A stretch of 64,000 nucleotides of DNA from SAR202 cluster bacterium bin22. Its GTDB lineage: Bacteria; Chloroflexota; Dehalococcoidia; Lucifugimonadales; UBA3495. The DNA lies in NCBI GenBank assembly GCA_002238505.1, contig MPMM01000007.1, positions 78,906 to 142,905 of the forward strand, given 5' to 3'. Positions within the stretch are counted from its first letter, which is position 1, and each line of letters begins with the position of its first letter. A program made the translations under genes and the position numbers. The notes under the pieces were generated by a model. It did no database searches. It was given only the letters and a program-made list of their open reading frames with translations, and had not been told where the DNA came from. Positions 8,284 to 16,335 of the stretch are shown here, in pieces.

Positions 8284-8715
8284 TCAGCCGATGTCTTCGA
8301 ATGAGGGAGTGGCCATACCGGCTTCCCAGGTGGGGTCGCGCAGTTCCAGGCGGTTGCCGCTGGGGTCGAAGAAGTACAGTTCCCGCCCGGTAAAGAATCC
8401 CCGTTCCCGGTAAACCAGGTCGTCTATGGGGACGTTCCTGTCGCGGAAAACCCGGCAGGCCTCTTCAAAGGTCTCCGGTGTGACTGTAAAGGAGTGGTGG
8501 ACCTTGCGGTCCCGCTGGGACGCCTGCTGGGTGGGTTCGTCGAGTTCACAGAGGAGGATGTTGTGGTCGCCGACGTTGAAGCAGGACATTCCGGAGTTGC
8601 CCAGCCGCCCCCTGGCGTCCAGGCCCAGCAGTTCACCGTAGAATGCCTCGGCTTCTTCCAGGTTGTTAACCGGGATAGACCAGTGGGTAACGCCTTCGAT
8701 CTTCAGCAATCCCAT
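8284..8715 (-). CDS. VOC family protein (fosfomycin-resistance/dioxygenase-like fold)
   Basis: 143 residues, one VOC domain. Ligand candidates are His11 (GVTHWSIPV), His73-74 (KVHHSF) and Glu (NRLELRDP) in FFDPSGNRLEL, a C-terminal signature shared with fosfomycin thiol transferases and other glyoxalase-like enzymes. GGAGG precedes the ATG at 8715. It is distinct in sequence from the VOC gene at 7780-8175. The substrate is unknown. Confidence 0.85.
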   Translation of the reverse strand: MGLLKIEGVTHWSIPVNNLEEAEAFYGELLGLDARGRLGNSGMSCFNVGDHNILLCELDEPTQQASQRDRKVHHSFTVTPETFEEACRVFRDRNVPIDDLVYRERGFFTGRELYFFDPSGNRLELRDPTWEAGMATPSFEDIG

Positions 8716-8895
8716 GGTTCACCTCCAACGAGAGTGCCCCTCGTCTCGCACAGTATTTTGTCGGGGTCGGGGTGACTACAATTCTTCCTGGCTGGCAAGA
8801 TTATGGCACATTCCGGGCCTGGGTGGTATAGGACAGCCTTGAACAGACAAGGAGCGGGACCCAGAGCCGTTTCTGCTGTGAACTCCACTGATGTA

Positions 8896-8936
8896 TTTAC
8901 AATATACTTGGCAAACCGACATATTATATATACAAT
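8896..8936 (+). promoter_or_regulatory. A/T-rich promoter region of brnT
   Basis: A/T-rich stretch with TTGGCA (8909-8914) and TACAAT (8931-8936) spaced 16 bp. The TACAAT directly abuts the brnT ATG, so this promoter would give a leaderless start; TTTACA (8896-8901) with CATATT or TATTAT gives an alternative start site further upstream. Repeated TACAATAT motifs may be the BrnA operator. No Shine-Dalgarno sequence precedes brnT. Confidence 0.4.
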
Positions 8937-9206
8937 ATGCAAATCGAGTACGAATGGGATGAAGGGAAACGCCTCTCCAACCAGGCAAAGCATGGAGTGG
9001 ATTTCTCGGAAATCGTGCGCTTTGAGTGGGATACCGCAGTGATTGATGCCAGCCCCCGGCACGGTGAAACTCGGTATGTTGCCATCGGCTACCTGGGAGG
9101 CCGGGTGTACCACCTGGTCTATACCATCAGGGGCGACAGCCGCCGAATTGTCAGCTTTCGTAGAGCCAACCTCCGAGAGAGGAGACACTATGAACGAGAA
9201 CGGTAA
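8937..9206 (+). CDS. brnT: BrnT-type toxin
   Basis: 89 residues, typical of BrnT. The start MQIEYEWDEGKRLSNQAKHGVDF and the end RIVSFRRANLRERRHYE match the family, which has a RelE-like fold and acts as a ribosome-associated ribonuclease. Arg and His/Tyr residues near the C-terminus are the known functional part of the family. The toxin gene comes first and the antitoxin second, the usual brnTA order. The antitoxin start overlaps the last 17 bases of brnT. A cytoplasmic growth regulator or phage-stress module is likely. Confidence 0.92.
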   Translation: MQIEYEWDEGKRLSNQAKHGVDFSEIVRFEWDTAVIDASPRHGETRYVAIGYLGGRVYHLVYTIRGDSRRIVSFRRANLRERRHYERER

Positions 9207-9630
9207 CGGTAACCTGGACAAACTCCCTTTCGCCGAATACGCCGCTATCATGGCGGAACGGGGGGCGAAGCAATTTGGCAAGCCCGGAGTCCCCAAGCTG
9301 TCCTTCGAGGAGTTGGTTGCGAGCAAACTGACCTTTGAGGAGATTGCAGCCGAGTACGGCGAAGAGACTGCCATCAACGTCGGCATAGCCCAGGACCCTA
9401 ATGCTCCGGAGTGGACGGAGGAAGGTTGGGCCCGGGCCAGGCCGGCTATAGAAGTGGATCCTGAGTTGGTGGAGTGGTCCCGCCGCACTCGGGGCAAGCA
9501 GAGGGCCCCCACCAAGGAGCTGATTTCCATAAGGCTGGACCCCGACATTACCGCCCATTTCCGGGCCAGCGGGCCGGGCTGGCAGACCCGGCTGAATGAC
9601 ACCCTGCGACGAGCGGTGTTCGGTCCTTGA
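9190..9630 (+). CDS. brnA: BrnA-type antitoxin with long N-terminal extension
   Basis: 146 residues from the ATG at 9190, preceded by GGAG; the frame is open further upstream, but this start has the ribosome site and overlaps brnT by 17 bases. The C-terminal 50 residues (KELISIRLDPDITAHFRA and GWQTRLNDTLRRAV) are the BrnA ribbon-helix-helix DNA-binding region, which binds the operon's own promoter. BrnA is usually near 90 residues; here about 60 acidic residues precede the BrnA core, with two similar segments (LSFEELVASK and LTFEEIAAEY). These could bind the toxin or set antitoxin turnover. Confidence 0.88.
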   Translation: MNENGNGNLDKLPFAEYAAIMAERGAKQFGKPGVPKLSFEELVASKLTFEEIAAEYGEETAINVGIAQDPNAPEWTEEGWARARPAIEVDPELVEWSRRTRGKQRAPTKELISIRLDPDITAHFRASGPGWQTRLNDTLRRAVFGP

Positions 9631-9718
9631 GGGTACCTTTCTAGGAAACCGAGACTACTCCAGGCTGACCCTGCCCCATCGAGTGGGGAGGAACTTCCGC
9701 AAAGACTTCCGCCTCCCC

Positions 9719-10114
9719 CTACATCCCCGGGGAAGCGTGGTGGGCAACCATCTTCCAGCCCTGGGGAGTCCGCACGAAGATGTTGGTGGCCAGTACGCCG
9801 AAGTTGTCGGCGCGCCCCTGGAGCACGCTGGTTATCCCTTCCACGCAGGTAACCCAGCCGCAATCGCCCTCCACGACCACATTGATGTAGCGAATGTTGA
9901 AGTGCATCAGCGTGGTGTTGTCGAAGATGCGCCGCCAGCTTTCCCGGATGGTCTCCCAGCCCACCAGGGGCTGCCAGCCAGGGTGAATGCACAGGGCCTG
10001 TTCCGAGTCCAGGCAGATGTCGTCCAGGGCGACAACGTCCAGAGCGCCGAAGGCGTCGTAGAACCGCTGGTTGGCAAGTTTGACTGCTTCAACTTCCGGC
10101 GTGTCAGGCTGCAT
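9719..10114 (-). CDS. NTF2-like / SnoaL-type protein
   Basis: 131 residues. An alpha+beta cone fold is suggested by an N-terminal helix (EVEAVKLANQRFYDAF), a central W..I..SW segment and the C-terminal GWKMVAHHASP, a hallmark of SnoaL_3/DUF4440-type proteins. Members range from ketosteroid isomerase-like enzymes to non-catalytic binding proteins. No catalytic assignment can be made. It stands alone between the BrnTA operon and the NIPSNAP gene and has no signal peptide. Confidence 0.85.
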   Translation of the reverse strand: MQPDTPEVEAVKLANQRFYDAFGALDVVALDDICLDSEQALCIHPGWQPLVGWETIRESWRRIFDNTTLMHFNIRYINVVVEGDCGWVTCVEGITSVLQGRADNFGVLATNIFVRTPQGWKMVAHHASPGM

Positions 10115-10178
10115 GGCTGAATCTCACTTCGTCGAGGATGAGGCGGAGCCGGGCATGGGATCGGGATGGTCCGGATAT

Positions 10179-10215
10179 ATTGGTAGGGGCGCCCCCGAGG
10201 GACGCCCCTACCAAT
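10179..10215. repeat. GTAGGGGCG hairpin repeat
   Basis: Perfect 13-bp stem (ATTGGTAGGGGCG with its complement) around an 11-base centre that can itself pair. Related GTAGGGGC elements occur at 59344, 60872 and 63711. It lies just downstream of the NIPSNAP gene and may also serve as its transcript end, although no U-tract follows. Confidence 0.75.
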
Positions 10216-10258
10216 GCCTGTCCAAAAGAAGGGCAACCGGTCTGGCTGTCCGTTCCCC

Positions 10259-10870
10259 TTAATGCATGGGGGAGAAGGAGGCGGGAATGACGATCTTGTT
10301 TTCCTGCTTGAGAAGGAACTCGCGGGTGGGAGGCGGCCAGTTGGGGTTCTCGCCGGCCTCGGCGCGGGTGCGGTTGCGGGCGGCCAGGTCTTCATAGGGC
10401 CAGACGTGCATCCACTGGAAGGTGCCGTCCTCCAGGTCGCTGTACATGCCGGCGGCCAGGGGGGAGTACTGTTCGCGGTGGGTGATGGAGTTGGCCCAGC
10501 GGCTCAGGACCTCGTCCTTGGAGCCCTCCTGGTAGGTGTAGATCCGCATCTCGTAGATGCTGCCCAGTTCGCGGTCGCCCATGGGAGTCATAAAGTCGGC
10601 GGGACTCCAGATCTGGGAGTCCATGTTCAGGATGTTGCCGCCGTTGGGGGGAGGCCAGCCTTCAACGCTGGTGGCGCGGCATTCTTCCCGCTGGTCTTCA
10701 TCGTCGTAGGGCCAGATGTGAATGACCTGGTTCAGGGGGCCGATTTCCGTGTGGAAGAAGGCGGCCAGGGGCGAAACCTCCAGGCGACCCGGCAGAGCCT
10801 TGCCGAAATTTTCCTCGAATTCGGCTACGCTACCCGGCTTCATATCATAAGTACGGACTTCGTAAATCAT
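10259..10870 (-). CDS. NIPSNAP family protein, tandem
   Basis: 203 residues from the ATG at 10870 (GAGGAG five bases upstream); a GTG two codons earlier is possible. Two ferredoxin-like NIPSNAP domains are seen: residues 1-100 (MIYEVRTYDMKPG, VIHIWPYDD) and 105-203 (SIYEMRIYTYQEG, WMHVWPYED). Bacterial NIPSNAP proteins are small cytoplasmic dimers, often next to catabolic genes. Their reaction is not settled. The repeat of the VRTYxxKPG and WPYxD motifs in both halves shows internal duplication. Confidence 0.9.
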   Translation of the reverse strand: MIYEVRTYDMKPGSVAEFEENFGKALPGRLEVSPLAAFFHTEIGPLNQVIHIWPYDDEDQREECRATSVEGWPPPNGGNILNMDSQIWSPADFMTPMGDRELGSIYEMRIYTYQEGSKDEVLSRWANSITHREQYSPLAAGMYSDLEDGTFQWMHVWPYEDLAARNRTRAEAGENPNWPPPTREFLLKQENKIVIPASFSPMH

Positions 10871-10988
10871 AGCCACTCCTCGCTATCGAATGTTGGGCCC
10901 GTCCCCTATAAGGAGACTGGGCAGATGCCGGTAGTGTAGCAAAAAGGCAAAGGTTGGGCAATTGGAGAATTGAGGCGGGTCCCTCCGG

Positions 10989-12500
10989 CTAGCAGGAGTC
11001 GTTGGGCGCGCCGGGGGTGCCGTAGTCTCCGTTGGGCATGGTAGATGTGGCGCGGCACCAGTTGGCGGGGTCGTCGTTGGCGCTGGCGTCCAGTTGGTCC
11101 GGGGCCAGGATAGTTGAAGCGCCAGGGAACACCAGGGCTGAATCGTATTCAACGCGGTCAACCACCTGCCCGCTTCCGTCGGCCAGTTCAATGGAGTCTT
11201 CGTCGTTGGTCAGGTCAATGTCGGAATACTGGTAGGCCGCCGGTATGTCCCCGTTGGTGGCCTGGTCGCTGTTTCTGGACAGGACGATGTAGCCTCCGGC
11301 CGGAACTACCAGGTCCGTGGTTATCCGATGCTGGTCACCCCCGCCTTCGCGGATGGTCCAGCCCCGCAGGTTAATGTCGAGACTTTCGTCGGGGTTGTGG
11401 ATTTCAAACCATTCGCCGGCCCGGTCACGGACGGCGGAAGGGTCGGCCATGATTTCTGAAATGACCACCACGCCCGAAGTGGGCGTATCGCCGGTGGCGT
11501 CCGGCGTGGAATCAACGAGTTCCGGGACGGGGGTGGCCAAGACGACCAATGCCCCGCCGTCTTCTCCGACGGTTACCGCGTAGGGACAGGTGGCCAGCAT
11601 GGCTTCCAGCGTCTCCCACTCGGCCGGGGTGGCAGAGAGACCCCAGGCGGCCTTTACGGAGGTCCAGTCGCGGGCGTACTGGCAGTGGTAGGTTGCGTCG
11701 GGAGGCTGCCACTCCTCGGGACCCCTGGCGCCCTTGGCCCGGTTGGCGTATTTCTCTACGGCCACCAGGTGGTTGTCGGCCGCCATGCTGTTGGCGTAGT
11801 CCTCCTTGCGGTCAGCATCCCACTGCCAGCCGCCGGACAGGTGAGCATTCTTCAGCGGCACCAGGTGATCAATGTCCAGGTCGCTGGCGTCGGTGAAGGT
11901 TGCGCCGGTGTAGGGTCCGTCCCACTGCCCTCCGGTGACTCGACACTGTTTGTCGGTGGCAAAGGAGGGGGCCGCAGATGATTCCAGTATCAGCACTTCA
12001 GCCCTGGTGTTCTGGCAGTCACGGTCGGCGTCGGTCCAGTGCTTCCAGTCGTCCCGGGAGTAGGCGGGCAGGTCCGCCGGAATTTCGGCAATGGCCAGGC
12101 GGGGGACGAGGACAGCTTCTGCCTGGTCGGCGCCGGGTGTTGGGCCGTTCACTGGACCGGGCGCTTCGGCAGCCGGGGTGGCCGTCGGTGTTTCCGCCGG
12201 GGTGGCCGTCGGTGTTTCCGCCGGGGTGGCCGTCGGGGTCTCTGTCGGTGTTTCCGCCGGGGTAGCCGTCGGGGTCTCTGTCGGTGTTTCCGTCGGTGTT
12301 TCCGCTAACGGCGGCAGGGGGGTGTTCGTCGCCCTGGCGGGCAGGGGTATTTCGGGAACGTCCGGCACGTCAGGGACTGAATCGCAGGCGGTGGAGATGG
12401 CCAGCGCCAGGAAGCCGGCGGCCAGGAGGAAGGGTATTGACCGGACGCGCTGGCGAAAGATTTCCGACAGGCTGCCGCCGATAGCTGTCACCCAATTCAA
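10989..12500 (-). CDS. secreted lipoprotein: HNH-type nuclease (DUF1524-like) fused to lamin-tail domain
   Basis: 503 residues, TTG start at 12500 after AGGTGAGG. A lipoprotein signal peptide ends in ISTAC with Cys39 as the lipidation site. A TPTETPTAT-repeat linker (about 66-110) follows. The nuclease domain (about 145-305) has DIDHLVPLKNAHLSGGW with Asp211-His212 and NRAKGARGPEEW with Asn254, the D-H...N pattern of DUF1524/GmrSD-C-type HNH nucleases. A lamin-tail (LTD) domain covers about 344-455. Cysteines at 162, 186, 273 and 305 could form disulfides outside the cell. The protein is probably surface-anchored and degrades extracellular DNA for nutrition or defence; this role is inferred. 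Confidence 0.85.
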   Translation of the reverse strand: MNWVTAIGGSLSEIFRQRVRSIPFLLAAGFLALAISTACDSVPDVPDVPEIPLPARATNTPLPPLAETPTETPTETPTATPAETPTETPTATPAETPTATPAETPTATPAAEAPGPVNGPTPGADQAEAVLVPRLAIAEIPADLPAYSRDDWKHWTDADRDCQNTRAEVLILESSAAPSFATDKQCRVTGGQWDGPYTGATFTDASDLDIDHLVPLKNAHLSGGWQWDADRKEDYANSMAADNHLVAVEKYANRAKGARGPEEWQPPDATYHCQYARDWTSVKAAWGLSATPAEWETLEAMLATCPYAVTVGEDGGALVVLATPVPELVDSTPDATGDTPTSGVVVISEIMADPSAVRDRAGEWFEIHNPDESLDINLRGWTIREGGGDQHRITTDLVVPAGGYIVLSRNSDQATNGDIPAAYQYSDIDLTNDEDSIELADGSGQVVDRVEYDSALVFPGASTILAPDQLDASANDDPANWCRATSTMPNGDYGTPGAPNDSC

Positions 12501-13031
12501 TGCCTCACCTCACCCTGCCGCCCATGTGGAACAGACAGCCCTCTGTAGTTCCCTTACTGTAGTTCCATTGTAGCGTCGGCCTGGGGGCGTGAAAATGCCA
12601 GGCAGGGCGAGGTATGGGAGGCCTAAAGGGAAGATGTGAACAATGGGGCGTAAGCCTGCGGAAATGATGGCTGTAATACAATCGGGCTGGGAAACAGCTT
12701 TAAATTGAGGTCTTTCGCCCCATTCCCGCCCTTCTACCATCAAGGGAGCAGGGACTTGTTCAGACCCTGGCGGATTATCCGCAAGTCACCGACTTTTCCG
12801 TTAGTACCGGGCCTGGCGATGGAATGTCCGATGGAGCTTCGACAAACTCACCACGAACGGGGACGAGGTGTTGACCTGACGGGCGCGGGTCCTGGGAGCT
12901 AAGAGGTCCACGCCTGGTAGGGAATGTCCGATGGTGGTTCGACAAGCTCACCACGAACGGGAACGAGGTGTTGACGCCGACGGGCACGGGCCCTGGGCCT
13001 TGCCTGGGTTACGGGGAGAGGGGTCAGGGGC
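12501..13031. other. Intergenic stretch of about 530 bp with a duplicated repeat
   Basis: No gene is supported. It holds two copies of the CACCACGAACGGG repeat (12821-12897 and 12921-12997). The region separates the nuclease lipoprotein start from the end of the histidine kinase gene. Confidence 0.6.
12821..12997. repeat. Two direct copies of a CACCACGAACGGG repeat, 100 bp apart
   Basis: GGAATGTCCGATGG starts both copies at 12821 and 12921. Each continues through TTCGACAA-CTCACCACGAACGGG to GACGAGGTGTTGAC and GGGCCTGGG-like sequence, about 77 bp each with few differences. A local duplication of the repeat with its flanks explains this. Confidence 0.8.
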
Positions 13032-14828
13032 TTATTCGGCCCGGGGTACGGTGAAGGTGAAGGCGCAGCCCTCGCCTTCGCGGCTTTCTACGTTTATCCG
13101 GCCGCCGTGGGCCTCCACCAGTTGCTTGACTATGGCCAGGCCCAGGCCGGTGCCGCTGTCGCGCCGGGAGCGGTCCACTTTGTAGAAGCGCTCGAAGAGA
13201 TGGGGCAGGTGCTGGGGCGCCACGCCAATGCCCGTGTCCCTGAGTTCCACCTGTACATGCCCGTCTTCGGCCCGGGCCCCGATGCTGATGTTGCCGTTGG
13301 CCGGGGTGAATTTAAGGGAGTTCTCCACCAGGTTTACAAAAACCTGGGCCAGTTTCTCCCCGTCGGCCATTACCAGGGGGAGGCTCTCGTCCAGGTCGGC
13401 CACAATGCTTACCTGGCGGGAGTCTGCCACCTCGCTGAACTGCTTGCTGACGGCGTGGACCAGCGGCGCCAGGGAAAGGGGTTCTGCTTCGATGGTGAAC
13501 TGGCCGCTCTCCATGCGGGAAAGCTCCAGCAGGTCGTTCACCAAGGCGTTGATGCGGTCCACGTCGCCCCGCATTCGGGCAAGGAAGTCCATGGCAACCC
13601 GCTGGTCGCCGACCGCACCCGACTCCAGGGTCTCCACCATGGCCTTGATGGAGGCCATGGGATTGCGCAGTTCGTGGGAGACGTTGCTGACGAACTCCTT
13701 CTGGCTGGTCTCCACCTGCCGCATACGGGTCAGGTCGTGCAGGGTAAGCAATACGGCGCCGTTGGTGTCCAGGGGAGTGGCGATGGCGCTGAGGTAGCGT
13801 AGCGGCGATATGAGGGAGACTTCAGCATTCTGACGGGATTTTTCCTCCTGGCAGGCCGCGATTACCAGGTGCAGTTCGTTGTCCCGTACCAGTTCCACCA
13901 GGCGCTGGTTTTCCACTCCCTGGGCCCGGATTCCCAGCAGCTCGCGGGCGGCCGGGTTCAGGAGGGTGACCCGTCCGGCAGGGTCGGTTACGACCACGCC
14001 GTCGGCCATGGTGTCCAGCACCGCAGAGAGGGTGTCGCGTTCTGAGGAAAGGCCATCAATCACAGACTTCACAGTGTCGGCCATCCGGTTGAAGGCCTCG
14101 GTTAACTGGCGGGATTCTCCGGGCGAGTCTGCCGGGATGCGGGAATCCAGGTCTCCCTGGGCGAGCCTTTCCGAAGCTTCGGCGACGGCGTTAAGGGAAC
14201 CGTAGGAGTGGCGCGAGCGGCGGACCACCAGCCATATGGCTGCCAGCGCCAGAATCCCGGCCGTAAGCCCCCAGATCGTGAACCATACGGAGGCAGCCCC
14301 AATTCCCGAGCCGGGCTCAAGGATTGGTGTCCTCAGCCTCAGCACTCCGACTATATCGCCGCCGCTCGTAACCGGCGCCGCCGTGTAGAGAAACTCGGAG
14401 TAGTCGGCGTGGAAGGTCAATCTGCGCGCGGTTGCCACATTGCCCAGGCGGGCCCGGCGAAGGTCGTTGTCGGAACTGAAGTCGTAAAGCGAGTCGTTTG
14501 CGCCGTCCAGGAAGTGTTGCCTGTTGCTGTTGGCCACCCCCTCACCGTTGAGGGCAATGATGGTGACTTCGCTGCCCAGCCACCGGCTGAGAGTCTGGCC
14601 AAGGTCATGCAGGGCTTCCAGGTCCGGGGGGCGGGTCGGGTCGGCGAGGTGGGGCGCTGCCAGGGAAGCGGCGAGAAGGGCTTCCTGTTCCTTCCGGACC
14701 TCCAGGTCTTCAGCGCTCTGGACGGGGGGAGAATCTCTCAAGAGGAGGATCAAGGCGGCCAGGGAGGCAATGGCAATGACCGCGTAACAGAACGAAATCC
14801 GCCAGGCATAGGAGCGGAGGGAAGTCAT
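13032..14828 (-). CDS. phoR: PhoR-type sensor histidine kinase
   Basis: 598 residues. Two membrane segments (about 9-30 and 180-202) enclose an extracellular sensor domain of about 150 residues. HAMP (about 200-255), PAS (about 265-370), HisKA with phospho-acceptor His385 (NVSHELRNP) and a C-terminal HATPase with N- and G-boxes (GTGLGLAIVKQLVEAHGG) follow. The order matches PhoR/ResE kinases. The start overlaps the stop of the response-regulator gene by four bases, so the two are translationally coupled. The symbol reflects similarity; the signal need not be phosphate. PhoU at 58.6 kb suggests that phosphate control exists in this cell. Confidence 0.88.
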   Translation of the reverse strand: MTSLRSYAWRISFCYAVIAIASLAALILLLRDSPPVQSAEDLEVRKEQEALLAASLAAPHLADPTRPPDLEALHDLGQTLSRWLGSEVTIIALNGEGVANSNRQHFLDGANDSLYDFSSDNDLRRARLGNVATARRLTFHADYSEFLYTAAPVTSGGDIVGVLRLRTPILEPGSGIGAASVWFTIWGLTAGILALAAIWLVVRRSRHSYGSLNAVAEASERLAQGDLDSRIPADSPGESRQLTEAFNRMADTVKSVIDGLSSERDTLSAVLDTMADGVVVTDPAGRVTLLNPAARELLGIRAQGVENQRLVELVRDNELHLVIAACQEEKSRQNAEVSLISPLRYLSAIATPLDTNGAVLLTLHDLTRMRQVETSQKEFVSNVSHELRNPMASIKAMVETLESGAVGDQRVAMDFLARMRGDVDRINALVNDLLELSRMESGQFTIEAEPLSLAPLVHAVSKQFSEVADSRQVSIVADLDESLPLVMADGEKLAQVFVNLVENSLKFTPANGNISIGARAEDGHVQVELRDTGIGVAPQHLPHLFERFYKVDRSRRDSGTGLGLAIVKQLVEAHGGRINVESREGEGCAFTFTVPRAE

Positions 14829-15571
14829 CCGTCCATCCGGTAACCCAAACCCCGGATGGTTACGATGCTCTGGGCTGTGGTGGGGTCCGCCTGGAGCTTT
14901 TCCCGCAGCCAGCTGATGTAAACGTCCACGGTCCTGGTCTGGCCGATGTAGTCGTAACCCCAGACCTTCTCCAGGATCTGGTCGCGGGTGAGGGCCCGGC
15001 CCTTGTTGGCGATCAGCATGGCCAGCAGGTCGAATTCCTTGGGCTTCAGGTAGAGGGGCTCGCCGTCCAGCCGGGCTTCGTGGCTGTTCAGGTCCATTTC
15101 CAGGTTGCCGACGCGGTAGCTCAGTTCCTCGCCATACCCGTGGTTGTCCTGCAGGTAGCGGGCGCGGCGCAGGGTGTTGCGGACGCGGGCCACCAGTTCG
15201 CGAATACTGAAGGGCTTGGTAATGTAGTCGTCGGCGCCCAATTCCAGGCCCACCACCCGGTCCACCTCTTCGCCCTTGGCGGTAAGGATGAGAATAGGGA
15301 CTTCAGACTCGCGCCGGAGGATGCGGCAGATTTCGAAGCCGTCCAGGGTGGGGAGCATGATATCCAGGAGTACCAGGGAGGGGGCGACCTTGCGGGCCAG
15401 TTCGAGGCCTTCGCCGCCGTCGGTGGCGGTATGGACCTTGTAGCCCTCCCGCTCCAGGTTGTAGCGCAGGGCTTCGAGGAGGTTTTCCTCGTCTTCGATG
15501 ACGAGCACCGAACGTTCCGCCACTTTACCTTCTGCCGTGGGTTCCGAGGCCACGGGCTTTCTGATGTTCAA
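14825..15571 (-). CDS. phoB: PhoB/RegX3-type response regulator
   Basis: 248 residues. The receiver domain has acidic Glu26-Asp27, phospho-acceptor Asp70 (LVLLDIMLP) and Lys119 (ITKPF). A winged-helix Trans_reg_C domain follows (LTRDQILEKVWGYDYIGQTRTVDVYI and IVTIRGLGYRM). About 20 residues precede the receiver domain, more than usual; MNIRKPV at 15571 is the only good start. It would be phosphorylated by the kinase encoded next to it and bind direct repeats; a candidate 11-bp repeat array lies at 16068-16106. Confidence 0.9.
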   Translation of the reverse strand: MNIRKPVASEPTAEGKVAERSVLVIEDEENLLEALRYNLEREGYKVHTATDGGEGLELARKVAPSLVLLDIMLPTLDGFEICRILRRESEVPILILTAKGEEVDRVVGLELGADDYITKPFSIRELVARVRNTLRRARYLQDNHGYGEELSYRVGNLEMDLNSHEARLDGEPLYLKPKEFDLLAMLIANKGRALTRDQILEKVWGYDYIGQTRTVDVYISWLREKLQADPTTAQSIVTIRGLGYRMDG

Positions 15572-15655
15572 CGGAAACCGGCGGTTGGAGCGCCGCCGGG
15601 GTAGTCTTCGCGGTACATTATACGAAATGCGGGTCGGGTTTTGTAGCGTATCGCG

Positions 15656-15988
15656 CTAGTCCGCCGCCATCGCCAGTTCGGGGACCTCAAAGGCGGCGGC
15701 CGCGTCCCGCAGTTCGTCCAGGTCGAACCGGCTGACGTCGCGAAGGCCGGCCCATGAAATTACCAGGGTTTCGTCGTACTCGATGTAAACCGACCAGGGG
15801 CTGGCGTGCTCCTGGGCGCTTGAACAGGTCTCCGGCCTACCTGTGGCAGAGAAAAGCCGGCTCTCCGGCGAATTCTCCCGCAGCCAGTCGTGGGTAAAGA
15901 CATCCTGCTCGCCATCTTCCCACAGAATAACCAGGGCATCTTCCTCGCGGATAACCTTTGCTGGGGAAGGGATTTCAAACCGGTACAT
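15656..15988 (-). CDS. DUF971-like protein (GBBH-like N-terminal domain)
   Basis: 110 residues. The pattern of LVILWEDGEQDVFTHDWLRENSP and later LVISWAGLRDVSRFDLDELRDAA fits the DUF971 / gamma-butyrobetaine-hydroxylase-like N-terminal fold, in which a small beta domain often carries a zinc site. The usual CPC-type cysteines are not clear here, as only one Cys is seen. In other bacteria DUF971 proteins are linked to iron-sulfur cluster assembly (ApbC fusions). It is upstream of phoB on the same strand with about 85 bp between them. Confidence 0.6.
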   Translation of the reverse strand: MYRFEIPSPAKVIREEDALVILWEDGEQDVFTHDWLRENSPESRLFSATGRPETCSSAQEHASPWSVYIEYDETLVISWAGLRDVSRFDLDELRDAAAAFEVPELAMAAD

Positions 15989-16067
15989 AGCGCCTCCCGG
16001 GGCGTTCCTGAACTCTTTTGCTGTCTTTGAGAATAAGGGACAGGTATTAACCTGGAATTACGGAGAC

Positions 16068-16106
16068 GTTAAAAGTTAATTTCCCCAATGTTAACAAAAT
16101 GTTAAC
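16068..16106. promoter_or_regulatory. Candidate Pho-type box: GTTAAC repeats at 11-bp spacing
   Basis: GTTAAA at 16068, GTTAAC at 16090 and GTTAAC at 16101 lie 22 and 11 bp apart, and an extra GTTAAT lies at 16075. Direct repeats with one-turn spacing are typical binding sites of PhoB/PhoP regulators. It lies upstream of the DUF971-phoB-phoR run, so autoregulation is plausible. Confidence 0.45.
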
Positions 16107-16241
16107 GCGCTTGAGCTGAAGGACGGGAGGGCGCGTTCCCACTCTGCACCGGGGAGGGCAAAAGGCCTGACTGGGAAGCTTAAACGAGGGAACGGTCAGG
16201 TTGACGGTGGGTTAGGGCGTTGATAAACTGGTTTTCCCCTG

Positions 16242-16318
16242 GGGCGGTTAGCTCAGTTGGTTAGAGCACTTGCTCGACACGCAAGAGGTCAGTGGTTCGA
16301 GTCCACTACCGCCCACCA
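16242..16318 (+). tRNA. tRNA-Val (GAC)
   Basis: Complete cloverleaf of 77 nt: acceptor GGGCGGT with ACCGCCC, D-stem GCTC/GAGC, anticodon stem CTTGC/GCAAG, loop TCGACAC with anticodon GAC, T-arm AGTGG-TTCGAGT-CCACT, and an encoded CCA end. Position 33 is C rather than the near-universal U. A HEPN-type gene ends 17 bp beyond the CCA on the opposite strand. Confidence 0.95.
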
Positions 16319-16335
16319 TTTTTTCCTAGGGCCAG

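Noticed and set aside
12170..12310. Short tandem repeats that could be taken for a CRISPR or minisatellite
   Set aside because: They are the coding repeats of the TPTETPTAT linker in the nuclease lipoprotein; no spacers are present.
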